NCBI GenBank assembly: GCA_018268915.1
Contig: JAFDVQ010000011.1
Span: forward strand, 124,001 to 188,000
Direction: 5' to 3'
Source of the DNA: Acidobacteriota bacterium
GTDB lineage: Bacteria; Acidobacteriota; Terriglobia; Terriglobales; Acidobacteriaceae
DNA: 64,000 nucleotides
Below the pieces are notes generated by a model, which worked only from the letters and a program-made list of their open reading frames with translations, ran no database searches and was not told where the DNA came from. Within the stretch, counting starts at the first letter, position 1. Every line of letters begins with the position of its first letter. Both the position numbers and the translations under genes were made by a program. This document shows, one piece after another, positions 51,169 to 59,185 of the stretch.

Positions 51169-52347
51169 ATGGCGACACCGGCAAACAAGGATTACTACGG
51201 GACTTTAGGCGTCAAGAAGACGGCTTCGCAGGAAGAGATCCGGAAAGCTTTCAGGAAAGCTGCGCGCAAGTACCATCCGGACGTTAATCCCGGGGATAAG
51301 AAGGCTGAGGAGAAGTTCAAGGAGATCTCGGAAGCCAATGATGTGCTGAGCGACGAGAAGAAGCGCAAGGTCTATGACCAGCTTGGTTTCTACTCTGACC
51401 AGATCGATCCGGCACAGGCGGAGGCATATGCTCGCCAGCAGCAGGGCGGCGGAGTTCCGGTGGACTTTGGGGGATTTGATTTTTCCGGATTTCAGGGCGG
51501 AGGGGCGAACGCGGGACCGAACTCATCCGGGTGGGGCAGTTTCAAGGACATTTTTTCCGGCATATTCTCAGGCCAGCAGCAACAACATCAGCCGCGCGGA
51601 CCGCAACCGGGGACGGATCTCGAGTATCAGGCGACAATCGATTTCTGGTCGGCGATTCGCGGAGGGAATGCACGAATTCAGATTCACCGGCAGGAGGTCT
51701 GTCCGACGTGTCATGGGCAGGCGCATACGGGCGGCCCGATGACTTGTCCCGAGTGCAACGGCACGGGTCAGGTGACGCAGATGGGCGGACGGATGAAGTT
51801 CAATATTCCGTGCCCGAGGTGCGGCGGATCGGGGCGCGTAACCAGCGACTGTGCGACATGCCACGGTCAAGGGACCGTGAGCCGGACGGAGACGGTGGAG
51901 TTTCGCGTAAAGGCAGGGACTCGGGACGGACAGCGAATCAGGCTGGCAGGGAAGGGCAACGCCGGCGTGAATGGAGGGGCCGCGGGAGACCTTTACGTGA
52001 TTGTGCGGACAGGGACGAATCCTGTGTTTACCCGCGTGGGGGACGATATCCAGGTCACCGTTCCGGTGACAGTGCCGGAGGCATCTCTGGGAGCCAAGGT
52101 TGATGTGCCTACAATTGATGGGCGCGCGCAGTTGAAGATTCCGCCGGGGACGCAGAACGGACAGAAGCTGCGGTTGCGCGAACGCGGCGTTGAGAGTGCG
52201 TCGCATCCGGGACAGCGGGGGGACCAGATTGTCACCGTGCAAGTAGCAATTCCGACCTTGAATGATGAGCGCAGCCGAGAGATTATGCGGGAGCTGGGGA
52301 AATTGAATCCGCAGGATCCGCGGACGTCTTTATTTGAGAAAGTTTGA
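51169..52347 (+). CDS. dnaJ: co-chaperone DnaJ (Hsp40, type I)
   Basis: A 392-residue J protein. The J domain (residues 7-75) has KYHPDVNPG with the HPD motif that stimulates DnaK ATPase. A Gly/Phe-rich linker follows (FGGFDFSGFQGGGANAG), then a zinc-binding domain with all four CxxCxGxG repeats (CPTCHGQA, CPECNGTG, CPRCGGSG, CATCHGQG) and two client-binding beta domains (GTRDGQRIRLAGKGN; IDGRAQLKIPPGTQNGQKLRL). It starts 131 bases after dnaK, and the spacer has hairpins. The brnT gene begins 21 bases after its stop. Confidence 0.95.
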   Translation: MATPANKDYYGTLGVKKTASQEEIRKAFRKAARKYHPDVNPGDKKAEEKFKEISEANDVLSDEKKRKVYDQLGFYSDQIDPAQAEAYARQQQGGGVPVDFGGFDFSGFQGGGANAGPNSSGWGSFKDIFSGIFSGQQQQHQPRGPQPGTDLEYQATIDFWSAIRGGNARIQIHRQEVCPTCHGQAHTGGPMTCPECNGTGQVTQMGGRMKFNIPCPRCGGSGRVTSDCATCHGQGTVSRTETVEFRVKAGTRDGQRIRLAGKGNAGVNGGAAGDLYVIVRTGTNPVFTRVGDDIQVTVPVTVPEASLGAKVDVPTIDGRAQLKIPPGTQNGQKLRLRERGVESASHPGQRGDQIVTVQVAIPTLNDERSREIMRELGKLNPQDPRTSLFEKV

Positions 52348-52368
52348 GGACACATCTGTTGGTGAAGA

Positions 52369-52683
52369 ATGGAAGATCACCATGGGGACAGTGAACGAGA
52401 AGACGGTGTGAATCTCGAATTCGAGTGGCATTCGTCTAAGGCGACCATGAATTTGCGAAAACACGGCGTTTCGTTCGAGGAGGCCTGCACCGTTTTCGGA
52501 GACGTCATGTACCTTGAAGTGCCTGACCAAGATCATAGCGATGAGGAATCACGTTATCTTGCGATAGGCATGTCAAGCCAAGGGCGTCTAGTAACTGTTA
52601 TTTTCACGGAACGTGGGAAAAAGCTGAGGTTGATTAGCGCGCGAGTATCGGAACCGTGGGAGAGGAGCGAGTATGAAGCCTGA
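52369..52683 (+). CDS. brnT: BrnT-family toxin (RNase)
   Basis: A 104-residue protein with the full BrnT consensus: LEFEWHSSKATMNLRKHGVSFEEACTVFGD, then DQDHSDEESRYLAIGMSSQGRLVTVIFTERGKKLRLISARVSEPWERSEYE. BrnT proteins have a RelE-like fold and act as ribonucleases that stop translation under stress. ATG 52369 is used; a GTG at 52408 (VNLEFEW) would give 91 residues, closer to the usual BrnT length. It lies 21 bases after dnaJ and overlaps the next gene by 11 bases, so chaperone, toxin and partner are likely on one transcript. Activity is an inference. Confidence 0.88.
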   Translation: MEDHHGDSEREDGVNLEFEWHSSKATMNLRKHGVSFEEACTVFGDVMYLEVPDQDHSDEESRYLAIGMSSQGRLVTVIFTERGKKLRLISARVSEPWERSEYEA

Positions 52684-53176
52684 GTCAAATAATAGCGAGC
52701 GGGAATTGCGCTCCAAATTCGACTTCTCGAAAGCAGTTCGCGGGAGACGCACTCGAGAATATCTGGCAGGGCACTCGATCACCCACCTTGAAGGTGAGCC
52801 GGAAGCAGGAGAAGCCGTTTCTTCGAGGAAGAGGGCTGCTAGCGGCGGAAAATTCATTCTGAAGAAGTCTTCTGACGGTCAATTTCGCTTTGTTCTCAAG
52901 GCTGGCAATGGAGAAACAATTCTACAGAGTGAGCTATACAAAGCCAGAAGTTCGGCGTTAAACGGAATCGAGTCTGTGAAAAGGAATGCGCAACTAGACG
53001 AAAGGTATGAGAGAAAAATCGATAAATCAGGGCACCCTCGATTCAATCTGAAAGCGGGCAACCACGAAATCATTGGCACAAGTGAGAGCTATAACAGCGA
53101 AGTCGCATGCGAGCACGGCATTGCTTCAGTGAAGGCGAATGCCCCAGTTGCGCCGGTTGTGGAGGAGAGGGGTTAA
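52673..53176 (+). CDS. antitoxin-like N-terminus fused to two YegP (DUF1508) repeats
   Basis: A 167-residue protein. Residues 13-30 (RSKFDFSKAVRGRRTREY) match the FDFSKxVRGK...Y motif of BrnT-associated antitoxins. The customary helical C-terminal part (VVxLDPDVAxxFPxSxxVNEAL) is absent. Instead, after a linker of about 28 residues, two YegP/DUF1508 units follow: 59-107 (GKFILKKSSDGQFRFVLKAGNGETIL, ALNGIESVKRNA) and 111-157 (YERKIDKSGHPRFNLKAGNHEII, CEHGIASVKANA). DUF1508 proteins are small beta-alpha proteins of unknown role. The position right after brnT with an 11-base overlap supports an antitoxin or accessory function, but no DNA-binding fold is seen. Confidence 0.8.
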   Translation: MKPESNNSERELRSKFDFSKAVRGRRTREYLAGHSITHLEGEPEAGEAVSSRKRAASGGKFILKKSSDGQFRFVLKAGNGETILQSELYKARSSALNGIESVKRNAQLDERYERKIDKSGHPRFNLKAGNHEIIGTSESYNSEVACEHGIASVKANAPVAPVVEERG

Positions 53177-53179
53177 GCT

Positions 53180-53587
53180 ATGACGGCGAGACGCAAATCG
53201 AAGGGTGCTTACATGATTTCGGCGGTGGCCGAGATGTACGAGATCCATCCGCAGACTCTTCGGCTCTATGAGCGCGAGGGGTTGCTGAAGCCGTCGCGCA
53301 CGGAAGGCAATACGCGGCTTTATACGGACGAGGACCTGGAGCGGCTGGAGTTCATCTTGAACATGGCGCGCGATCTCGGCGTGAATATCGCGGGGATGGC
53401 CATCATTCTGCAGATGCGGGAGCGCATGGAAGAGATGAACCGGCAGATGCAGAGCTTCGTGGAATATGTGCGAAGCGAGATGCTGACGCGATTCCAGCAG
53501 GCGGCGCCGGGAACGACAGGTGCGATTGTGCCGTTGCGGAAGCCGGCGGTGGTTCCGAAACCGAACGGTAACAAGCGAGAGACATAG
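53180..53587 (+). CDS. hspR: HspR-like MerR-family heat-shock regulator
   Basis: A 135-residue MerR-type regulator. The HTH and wing read YMISAVAEMYEIHPQTLRLYEREGLLKPSRTEGNTRLYTDEDLERLEFILNMARDLGVNIAGMAIILQMRERMEEM, closely resembling HspR repressors of dnaK operons (the HPQTLRxYxRxGLLxPxRTxGxxRxYxxxDxxRL pattern). There is no cysteine-based effector site. HspR normally needs DnaK as co-repressor, so dnaK, dnaJ and hspR would form a feedback loop with the brnT module trapped inside it. It starts three bases after the antitoxin-like gene. Confidence 0.88.
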   Translation: MTARRKSKGAYMISAVAEMYEIHPQTLRLYEREGLLKPSRTEGNTRLYTDEDLERLEFILNMARDLGVNIAGMAIILQMRERMEEMNRQMQSFVEYVRSEMLTRFQQAAPGTTGAIVPLRKPAVVPKPNGNKRET

Positions 53588-53600
53588 GCGGAGCTTTCCG

Positions 53601-54344
53601 ATTCACGCGACCATCATCTTCATTCTTCTCATCGTGTTTGTTGCGACGGTGATTCGTTCCGCCTTTGGCTTTGGCGAAGCACTGATCGCTGTTCCTCTGC
53701 TTGCGTTCTTTCTTCCGATGCGGATTGCGGCACCGCTGGCGGTGCTCGTTTCGATCACGATCGCGGCGGTCGTCGTGGTGCAGGACTGGCGGCACATTCA
53801 TTTGCGCAGCGCAGGATGGCTGGTGTTCTCAACAATCTTCGGAATTCCAGTCGGCTTGTTGCTGCTGACACATGCGCCGGAACGTGCGATCAGAGCAGGA
53901 CTGGGCGTTCTGATTCTTCTCTTTGCACTTTTCACACTGCGAGGCGGAGTTGGAGCGAAGCTGCACAAAGACAGCAAAGTCTGGATGGCGGTTTGTGGAT
54001 TCATCGCAGGCGTGCTGGGCGGCGCCTATGGAATGAATGGGCCTCCGCTGGTAATTTATGGTTCACTGCGCGGCTGGACTGCGCAGCAGTTTCGCGCGAC
54101 TTTGCAGGCCTACTTTCTTCCTGCGAGCATTCTGGGAATGGCCGGGTATGTGAGCGCTGGAATGTGGACGCGTGACGTGACACGCGATTTTCTGTTCTGT
54201 CTCCCTGTGCTGCTGCCGGCTATTCTTCTGGGGCGAGCGATCAATCATCGCTTGTCTGCGAGTGCGTTCTCGCGATACATCTATGGCGGGCTAGCCTTGA
54301 TCGGGCTGGCTCTGATTATTCAGTCGATCGTCCATTTCAGTTGA
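53601..54344 (+). CDS. TSUP/TauE-SafE-family anion exporter
   Basis: A protein of about 247 residues with eight or so membrane helices, starting TIIFILLIVFVATVIRSAFGFGEALIAVPLLAFF, the TauE/SafE signature, and containing GVLGGAYGMNGPPLVIYGSL. TSUP proteins move sulfite, sulfonates or other small anions. The start is unusual: no ATG, GTG or TTG is near the first helix, but an ATT at 53601 lies seven bases after GGCGGAG and would start directly before it. The alternative is a GTG at 53520, which would give a 68-base overlap with hspR and an extra Arg-rich N-terminus that does not look like the family. Confidence 0.78.
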   Translation: MHATIIFILLIVFVATVIRSAFGFGEALIAVPLLAFFLPMRIAAPLAVLVSITIAAVVVVQDWRHIHLRSAGWLVFSTIFGIPVGLLLLTHAPERAIRAGLGVLILLFALFTLRGGVGAKLHKDSKVWMAVCGFIAGVLGGAYGMNGPPLVIYGSLRGWTAQQFRATLQAYFLPASILGMAGYVSAGMWTRDVTRDFLFCLPVLLPAILLGRAINHRLSASAFSRYIYGGLALIGLALIIQSIVHFS

Positions 54345-54424
54345 TCATTCTGGTTTGAAGCTGCGGGATTGAGAAGCAGCGCTTCGATACAATAACTCCT
54401 AGTCTCAGTAGAAGGATCGCGCCA

Positions 54425-55603
54425 GTGGAGTACATACGATATGCATTGCTCGGAATTGCTCTGCTGGGCACGCTGACCTCGACAATCTTTCTAGGGCTGG
54501 TTGTGGTTGCGGCGATTCGATTCAAGCGGCGTGCGCCGCTGAAACATGACTCGCAGTTTCTTCCGCCCGTGACGCTTCTGAAGCCGCTGCATGGTGCGGA
54601 GCCGGGGCTTCGCGAGTATCTGGAGAGCTTCTTCGCTCTCGACTATCCCGAGTTTGAAATTCTGTTCTGCGCGCGCAAGGATTCGGATGCGGGGATCAAG
54701 ATCGCGCGCGAGGTAGCGGCGGAACATCCAAATGTGCCCGTGCGTTTTTTGTTTTCGGGCGATCCGCCGTGGCCGAATGCGCGCTGCTATTCCCTATCAG
54801 TGATGGCGCCGCAGGCGAAGCACGATTTGCTGGTGATTACCGACAGCGATGTGAGGGTGCGGCCGGAGTTTCTTCGCGAGGTGGTTGCGCCGTACGCGGA
54901 CGAAAAGATGGGCGCTTCGACCTGCATGTATCGCGGCGATGCGACGGAGCTGGGCTTCTGGGGACTGATGGAAGGCATGGGGATGAGCGTGGAAATGACG
55001 GCAGGAGTGGTGACTGCCGACATGCTGGAAGGAATGAAATTCACGCTTGGACCTTGCATGAGCGTGCGCAGAGAGGCCCTTGAGAGCATTGGCGGATTTG
55101 AACAGCTCGGCTACTACTACGCCGACGACTTCATGTTGGGGAACATGGTGGATGCGAAGGGCTGGAAGGTGTGGCTTTCTTCGCACACGATCGATCACTG
55201 CATTGTGAATGATGGTTTCTGGCGGAACTTCTCGCACCAGTGGAGCTGGATGAAGTCGACGCGCTTCAGCCGGCCGGCTGGGCATCTTGGGACTGGACTG
55301 ACATTTGCTGTCCCGTTTGGGATTATCGGGCTGATTGCGGGGCTCTGGATGGGATATCCGCTGCTGGGCTGGTCGTTGTTTGCGTGGTCGTGGCTGTCGC
55401 GATCGCTGTTGAGTGTAGTTGCGGGCGGATGGGTGGTGAAGGATCCAGCGTCAATTCGGCTGTGCTGGTTGTATCCGGTGCGCGATCTGATGGGCGGGAT
55501 ACTGTGGGCGTTGAGCTATACGAGCCGCGAAGTTGGCTGGCGGGACGACCGGTTTGTGCTGGAAAAGCAGGGATTCATGCGGAGAATCAATCCGTCGCAC
55601 TGA
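54425..55603 (+). CDS. hpnI: HpnI-like glycosyltransferase (GT2/GT21)
   Basis: A 392-residue membrane-anchored transferase: one N-terminal helix (IALLGTLTSTIFLGLVVVAAI), a GT-A domain and C-terminal helices. PPVTLLKPLHGAEPGLREYLESFFALDYPEFEILFCARKDSDAG, VITDSDVRVRPEFLREVVAPY, YYADDFMLGNMVD and HQWSWMKSTRFSRPAGHLG match ceramide glucosyltransferase-like GT21 enzymes, and bacterial HpnI, which adds a GlcNAc to bacteriohopanetetrol. The usual HpnK partner is not next to it in this window. Start GTG 54425. HpnI is likely but a related lipid transferase remains possible. Confidence 0.8.
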   Translation: MEYIRYALLGIALLGTLTSTIFLGLVVVAAIRFKRRAPLKHDSQFLPPVTLLKPLHGAEPGLREYLESFFALDYPEFEILFCARKDSDAGIKIAREVAAEHPNVPVRFLFSGDPPWPNARCYSLSVMAPQAKHDLLVITDSDVRVRPEFLREVVAPYADEKMGASTCMYRGDATELGFWGLMEGMGMSVEMTAGVVTADMLEGMKFTLGPCMSVRREALESIGGFEQLGYYYADDFMLGNMVDAKGWKVWLSSHTIDHCIVNDGFWRNFSHQWSWMKSTRFSRPAGHLGTGLTFAVPFGIIGLIAGLWMGYPLLGWSLFAWSWLSRSLLSVVAGGWVVKDPASIRLCWLYPVRDLMGGILWALSYTSREVGWRDDRFVLEKQGFMRRINPSH

Positions 55604-55617
55604 GTGCCGGGTTTGAT

Positions 55618-56028
55618 TCAATCCCATGCGTCATCGGGAAGATTCACAACGATAGGTTCTGATGAACTGCGAACGACGATCCATCGAAAAGGTATTTGTT
55701 TTGAAGGGTTGATTTCGCGGTGGATGAGACCCGGAGGCACGTGAAGGAAGTCTCCAGTGCGCACCGTTACTGAGTGTTCCCCTTTGTCGCCCCATTGCAC
55801 GATGGATTCCCCTTCAAGTACGTAGACGATTGTTTCCTGGGAGCCATGATGGTGAATCCCGGTCTGTGCTCCAGGTTTGACAAGGAATGTGCCGCCCCAC
55901 ATGCTTGACGAAACGCCCGTCTGCTTACTGATGGCGGCTTGCCGCTGCGAGCCGGATGTCTGCGATGTGCCCGCGCTGACTTGATCGGGGCGGATGACGC
56001 TGACGCCATTAGAGTAGTTCTGATTCAT
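55618..56028 (-). CDS. cupin-domain protein
   Basis: A 136-residue single cupin. Motif 1 is GIHHHGSQETIVYVLEG (metal-binding His, His, Glu), motif 2 GDFLHVPPGLIHREIN (His and the final Asn), both complete. Proteins of this type bind a metal and small ligands or act as isomerases or dioxygenases; no specific substrate can be named. The ATG at 56028 is used instead of a TTG at 56046. It is convergent with hpnI, 14 bases apart. Confidence 0.83.
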   Translation of the reverse strand: MNQNYSNGVSVIRPDQVSAGTSQTSGSQRQAAISKQTGVSSSMWGGTFLVKPGAQTGIHHHGSQETIVYVLEGESIVQWGDKGEHSVTVRTGDFLHVPPGLIHREINPSKQIPFRWIVVRSSSEPIVVNLPDDAWD

Positions 56029-56079
56029 ACGAACGGATAGTAGCAAGACCGATAGGCCGAGGGTGGTCCCAAACTGTTT

Positions 56080-58071
56080 CTACTTTAGCGGCCGGTCGGT
56101 CCAGAGTTCTTTATCGGCGATGGAGCGGACGGGATAGAGACGACCTGCAAGTAGCTTTTCGGCCTTGTCCTGATACTGGTCTTGAGCGAAGAGCCATTTG
56201 CGTTCGCCTGTCCCCCATGACTTTGAGAGCTGGTCTTCGCTGAGAAAGATGTTGGGCGCGTCGGGATAACAGGAGCCCCAGACAAGCGATGATCCGATGC
56301 CCTGCGGCGAGCAGCGAGGCATGACGACGAGTGCCGGCTTCTGGAACAGATTGTGCGTATAGAAGATGACAGAGGATGCGTCGGACTGGTCGTGGTAGAC
56401 GATCAGCGAGTCTGACGGAGAGCCTTTGGCGAGGATGGCGTCGGCTAATTGCTTTGAGCCGAGCATGGGATCGAACCGGGCGAAGGCGATGTGCGCGGCA
56501 ACGAGGAAAGCCGAGAGGGTGAGCGCGATGCTGACGGTGGCAGCGATGTGCTTTCCGCGAGCGCGAAGAACCCAGCCTAATGCGGGACCGATGAGGAGTG
56601 CAATGGCAGCGATCATCGCGGGAAGGCGCAGCGCCGCGAACGATGGTCCGGTGAGGTCGAAGAAGTGCGAAGTGGAGAGGGTGTATCCGCCGACATCGCG
56701 ATGAGCGAGGAGGGTGCCGATGTCGGAGACGAAGGGAAGATTGCGCGACTCCCACAGGCAGTAGCCGAGAAGGCTGGCGATGACGACGCCGGCGACGGTG
56801 AAAAATGCCTGCGCTCCGCTGAGCCATTTGAGAGAGAGGAGAGGCTTCTGATCCTCTGTGCCCCGGCGTTCCTCTATGCCCGCAAGAGTGATGGCGAGGA
56901 GCATGAGAAGCGGAACCCATGCGGGGAAGGTGTAGTACTCCTGGTTGGTCGAGATGGAAAAGAAGAGCAGGGTGAATCCGGCAAAAAACGATAGCAGCCA
57001 GGTGGAACGGACACGGAACTTGAGGCGCTGGACGTAGCTGGCGACGTCTTCGCGGACGGCGTGCTCGAGATAGAAGTCGACGGTCTGGCCGGAATCGCGG
57101 CGAAGATGCTGAAGCCATGTGTGTCGCGTACGCCAGGCGCCAATGAGAAGCGCGGGTGCGAAGAGACTCCAGGGAAATAGCCAGACAAGATGCGCAAGCC
57201 AGTACACCAGGAACGGCATTTTATTGTAGTCGTTCGGGAAGCGGCCTCCGATGAAGCGATCGAGGTGTTCGTTGATGAAGTAGAAGTACCAGAAGCCGTG
57301 AACATTGCCGATCGTGGGGTGGTTGCCGATAGGATGGCCCTGGTCTGGATTGCGCAGACCGCAAAGGATGTGCCAGGGCGCGGCGATCGCGAGATAGAGC
57401 AGGATGCCGGTGAACGGCTTGAGCTCTCGCCAGCGACGCCAGTGCCCCGTGAGCATCAGGTAGGGAACTGCGGCAGCCACGAAGAAAACGGGAGCGATTA
57501 GTCCTTTGGTGAGCGTGGCGAGTGCGAGCGATGCCCACATCAGATAGAAGCGGCCCGGCCTCCGACTTTCGATGCCTGTGAGCAAGGACCACAACGCAAG
57601 AAGCAGGAGGAAACTCAGCAGCGCTTCAGGGATGGCGAAACGTGTGAAGAGAAATGGGCCGACGGAGGTGAGAACGGCGAGTCCGGCATAGAGACCGGCG
57701 CGAGGTCCCCACCCGCGCGAGGTCCAGAGCCAGGCGAGCCACGCCAGTCCCAGGATCGCGATAGTGTTGGGCAGGTGGGTTGCGAAAGCGTTCTGCCCAA
57801 AGATGTCGTAGAGCCCTGCGACGAGCCAGTAAGGAAGTGGCGGCTTTTCAAGATAGCGTATGCCATTCACCTTCATGGTGACCCAGTCGCCGGATTCAGT
57901 CATGTGCTGCGAGACCTGGGCATGCGAAGCATCGACGTCGTCGAGAAGGGGAGGCGTGAAGAGGGAAGCAAACTGGACAGCGAGAAAGACAGCAACGAGC
58001 AAGGCCCAGGTCGCAATGGTGGACGGGGTGCGCTGGACCTTTTCAGTGCCAATCCGGGGAGTCGCTGTCAT
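56080..58071 (-). CDS. ArnT-like glycosyltransferase (GT83/PMT superfamily)
   Basis: A 663-residue membrane protein with about a dozen helices. The first outside loop reads PPLLDDVDASHAQVSQHMTESGDWVTMKVNGIRYLEKPPLPYWLVAGLYDIFG, the classic ArnT/PMT loop with its acidic catalytic residues and EKPPLPYW. LFTRFAIPEALLSFLLLLALW and TKGLIAPVFF are further family segments. It would transfer a sugar from a polyprenyl-phosphate donor to a lipid or protein outside the cell. A C-terminal soluble domain of about 150 residues follows. Its neighbour HpnI might point to hopanoid or lipid A decoration, but that is an inference. Confidence 0.85.
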   Translation of the reverse strand: MTATPRIGTEKVQRTPSTIATWALLVAVFLAVQFASLFTPPLLDDVDASHAQVSQHMTESGDWVTMKVNGIRYLEKPPLPYWLVAGLYDIFGQNAFATHLPNTIAILGLAWLAWLWTSRGWGPRAGLYAGLAVLTSVGPFLFTRFAIPEALLSFLLLLALWSLLTGIESRRPGRFYLMWASLALATLTKGLIAPVFFVAAAVPYLMLTGHWRRWRELKPFTGILLYLAIAAPWHILCGLRNPDQGHPIGNHPTIGNVHGFWYFYFINEHLDRFIGGRFPNDYNKMPFLVYWLAHLVWLFPWSLFAPALLIGAWRTRHTWLQHLRRDSGQTVDFYLEHAVREDVASYVQRLKFRVRSTWLLSFFAGFTLLFFSISTNQEYYTFPAWVPLLMLLAITLAGIEERRGTEDQKPLLSLKWLSGAQAFFTVAGVVIASLLGYCLWESRNLPFVSDIGTLLAHRDVGGYTLSTSHFFDLTGPSFAALRLPAMIAAIALLIGPALGWVLRARGKHIAATVSIALTLSAFLVAAHIAFARFDPMLGSKQLADAILAKGSPSDSLIVYHDQSDASSVIFYTHNLFQKPALVVMPRCSPQGIGSSLVWGSCYPDAPNIFLSEDQLSKSWGTGERKWLFAQDQYQDKAEKLLAGRLYPVRSIADKELWTDRPLK

Positions 58072-58190
58072 CTAAGCCTCTGATAATCAAGGATAACAGC
58101 GCATTTATTGAGCAATCTCACGCATCGAAATGAGAGCCTGGCAAGGCCAGCAAGCATGCACAGTTAGAATGAGTGCTTGGTCAAGGCTTG

Positions 58191-59138
58191 ATGAATCGGA
58201 CGGGTGGTTCAGAAGAACTCGAATCGCAGTCACTGAGCGAAAGGCTTTCAGAGTGGCGCAGACTGCTGGAGCGATGCGGGCGCAAGCCGGGACGGAAGCG
58301 GGTGCACGCTTTGCGCGTGGTAACGCTGCGCATTCAGGCTGAGGTAGAGGGTGAGCTCAGGGACCTGCCGTGTGCGAGCCACGAAGCGCAGGCAATTCTC
58401 GACTTTGGCAGGCGGGCGGAGAAGCTGCGCGACTCCCTCGGGGCGGTGCGCGAACTGGATGTGTGGATCGGAAAGCTGAAGGATCTTCGCGAGTCGCTGA
58501 GCGAGTCGACAGAATATGTGCCTCGGTCCACGCGAGAGACAGCACAACAGATCGAGCGACTGGAATACCGACTGGCGAAGAAACGCGATAAGGCAGCTGA
58601 GAAACTCGTCACGGCAATTGAAAGACGTCAGGATGATTTGCTGTCTACCGCATCGGATGTCGAGAAGGCTATCGGCGACGGAGAGGCTGAAGTTGACGAG
58701 GGGCGAGCGTCGAAGCTGCTGAAGGAGTTCGCAGGAATCGTGGCGGAGTTTCCGAATCTGGATGAAGGCAACCTGCATGACTTCCGCAAGAGAATTAAGA
58801 AGATTCGATACATGGCGGAGATTCATGCTGCTGACCCCGTATGTGATCGAATCGCAGTGCAGGTGAAGAAGGCGCAGGATGCGATTGGGGAATGGCACGA
58901 CTGGCAAGTGCTGGCACGGACGGCCGGATCAGAGAAGCGCGCAAAGAATTCTCACGCCGTGGAATTGCTTAGCAGCCTGACGTCAGAGGCGTACGAAACG
59001 GCTCTCGGAACGTGCGACAGCGTTGGGCGGCGTATGGCTGACCTAGCGCATGGGACCGACACTCCCTCGAAAACTTCGCGGAAGCCACCTGCTCGTACGG
59101 CGCCCACGATGCGCGAATCGGCGAGTAAACTCGCCTGA
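58191..59138 (+). CDS. CHAD-domain protein
   Basis: A 315-residue helical, charged protein. The CHAD pattern appears as KRVHALRVVTLRIQAEV near the N-terminus, GAVRELDVWIGKLKDL in the middle, and HDFRKRIKKIRYMAEI in the second half; conserved His and basic residues of these helices bind polyphosphate in characterised members. A Lys/Arg/Pro-rich C-terminal tail (PSKTSRKPPARTAPTMRESASKLA) is predicted to be disordered. It leads a plus-strand group with an alpha/beta hydrolase and Ppx/GppA, with sixA opposite. AAGG lies four bases before the ATG. Confidence 0.87.
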   Translation: MNRTGGSEELESQSLSERLSEWRRLLERCGRKPGRKRVHALRVVTLRIQAEVEGELRDLPCASHEAQAILDFGRRAEKLRDSLGAVRELDVWIGKLKDLRESLSESTEYVPRSTRETAQQIERLEYRLAKKRDKAAEKLVTAIERRQDDLLSTASDVEKAIGDGEAEVDEGRASKLLKEFAGIVAEFPNLDEGNLHDFRKRIKKIRYMAEIHAADPVCDRIAVQVKKAQDAIGEWHDWQVLARTAGSEKRAKNSHAVELLSSLTSEAYETALGTCDSVGRRMADLAHGTDTPSKTSRKPPARTAPTMRESASKLA

Positions 59139-59185
59139 AGTCGAGGACTGGGAACACACCGGCCATATCGCACGTAGAAGATCAT

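Noticed and set aside
54385..54393. Promoter of hpnI at TACAAT
   Set aside because: No -35 hexamer at acceptable spacing; nearest TTGA words are 13 or 27 bases away.
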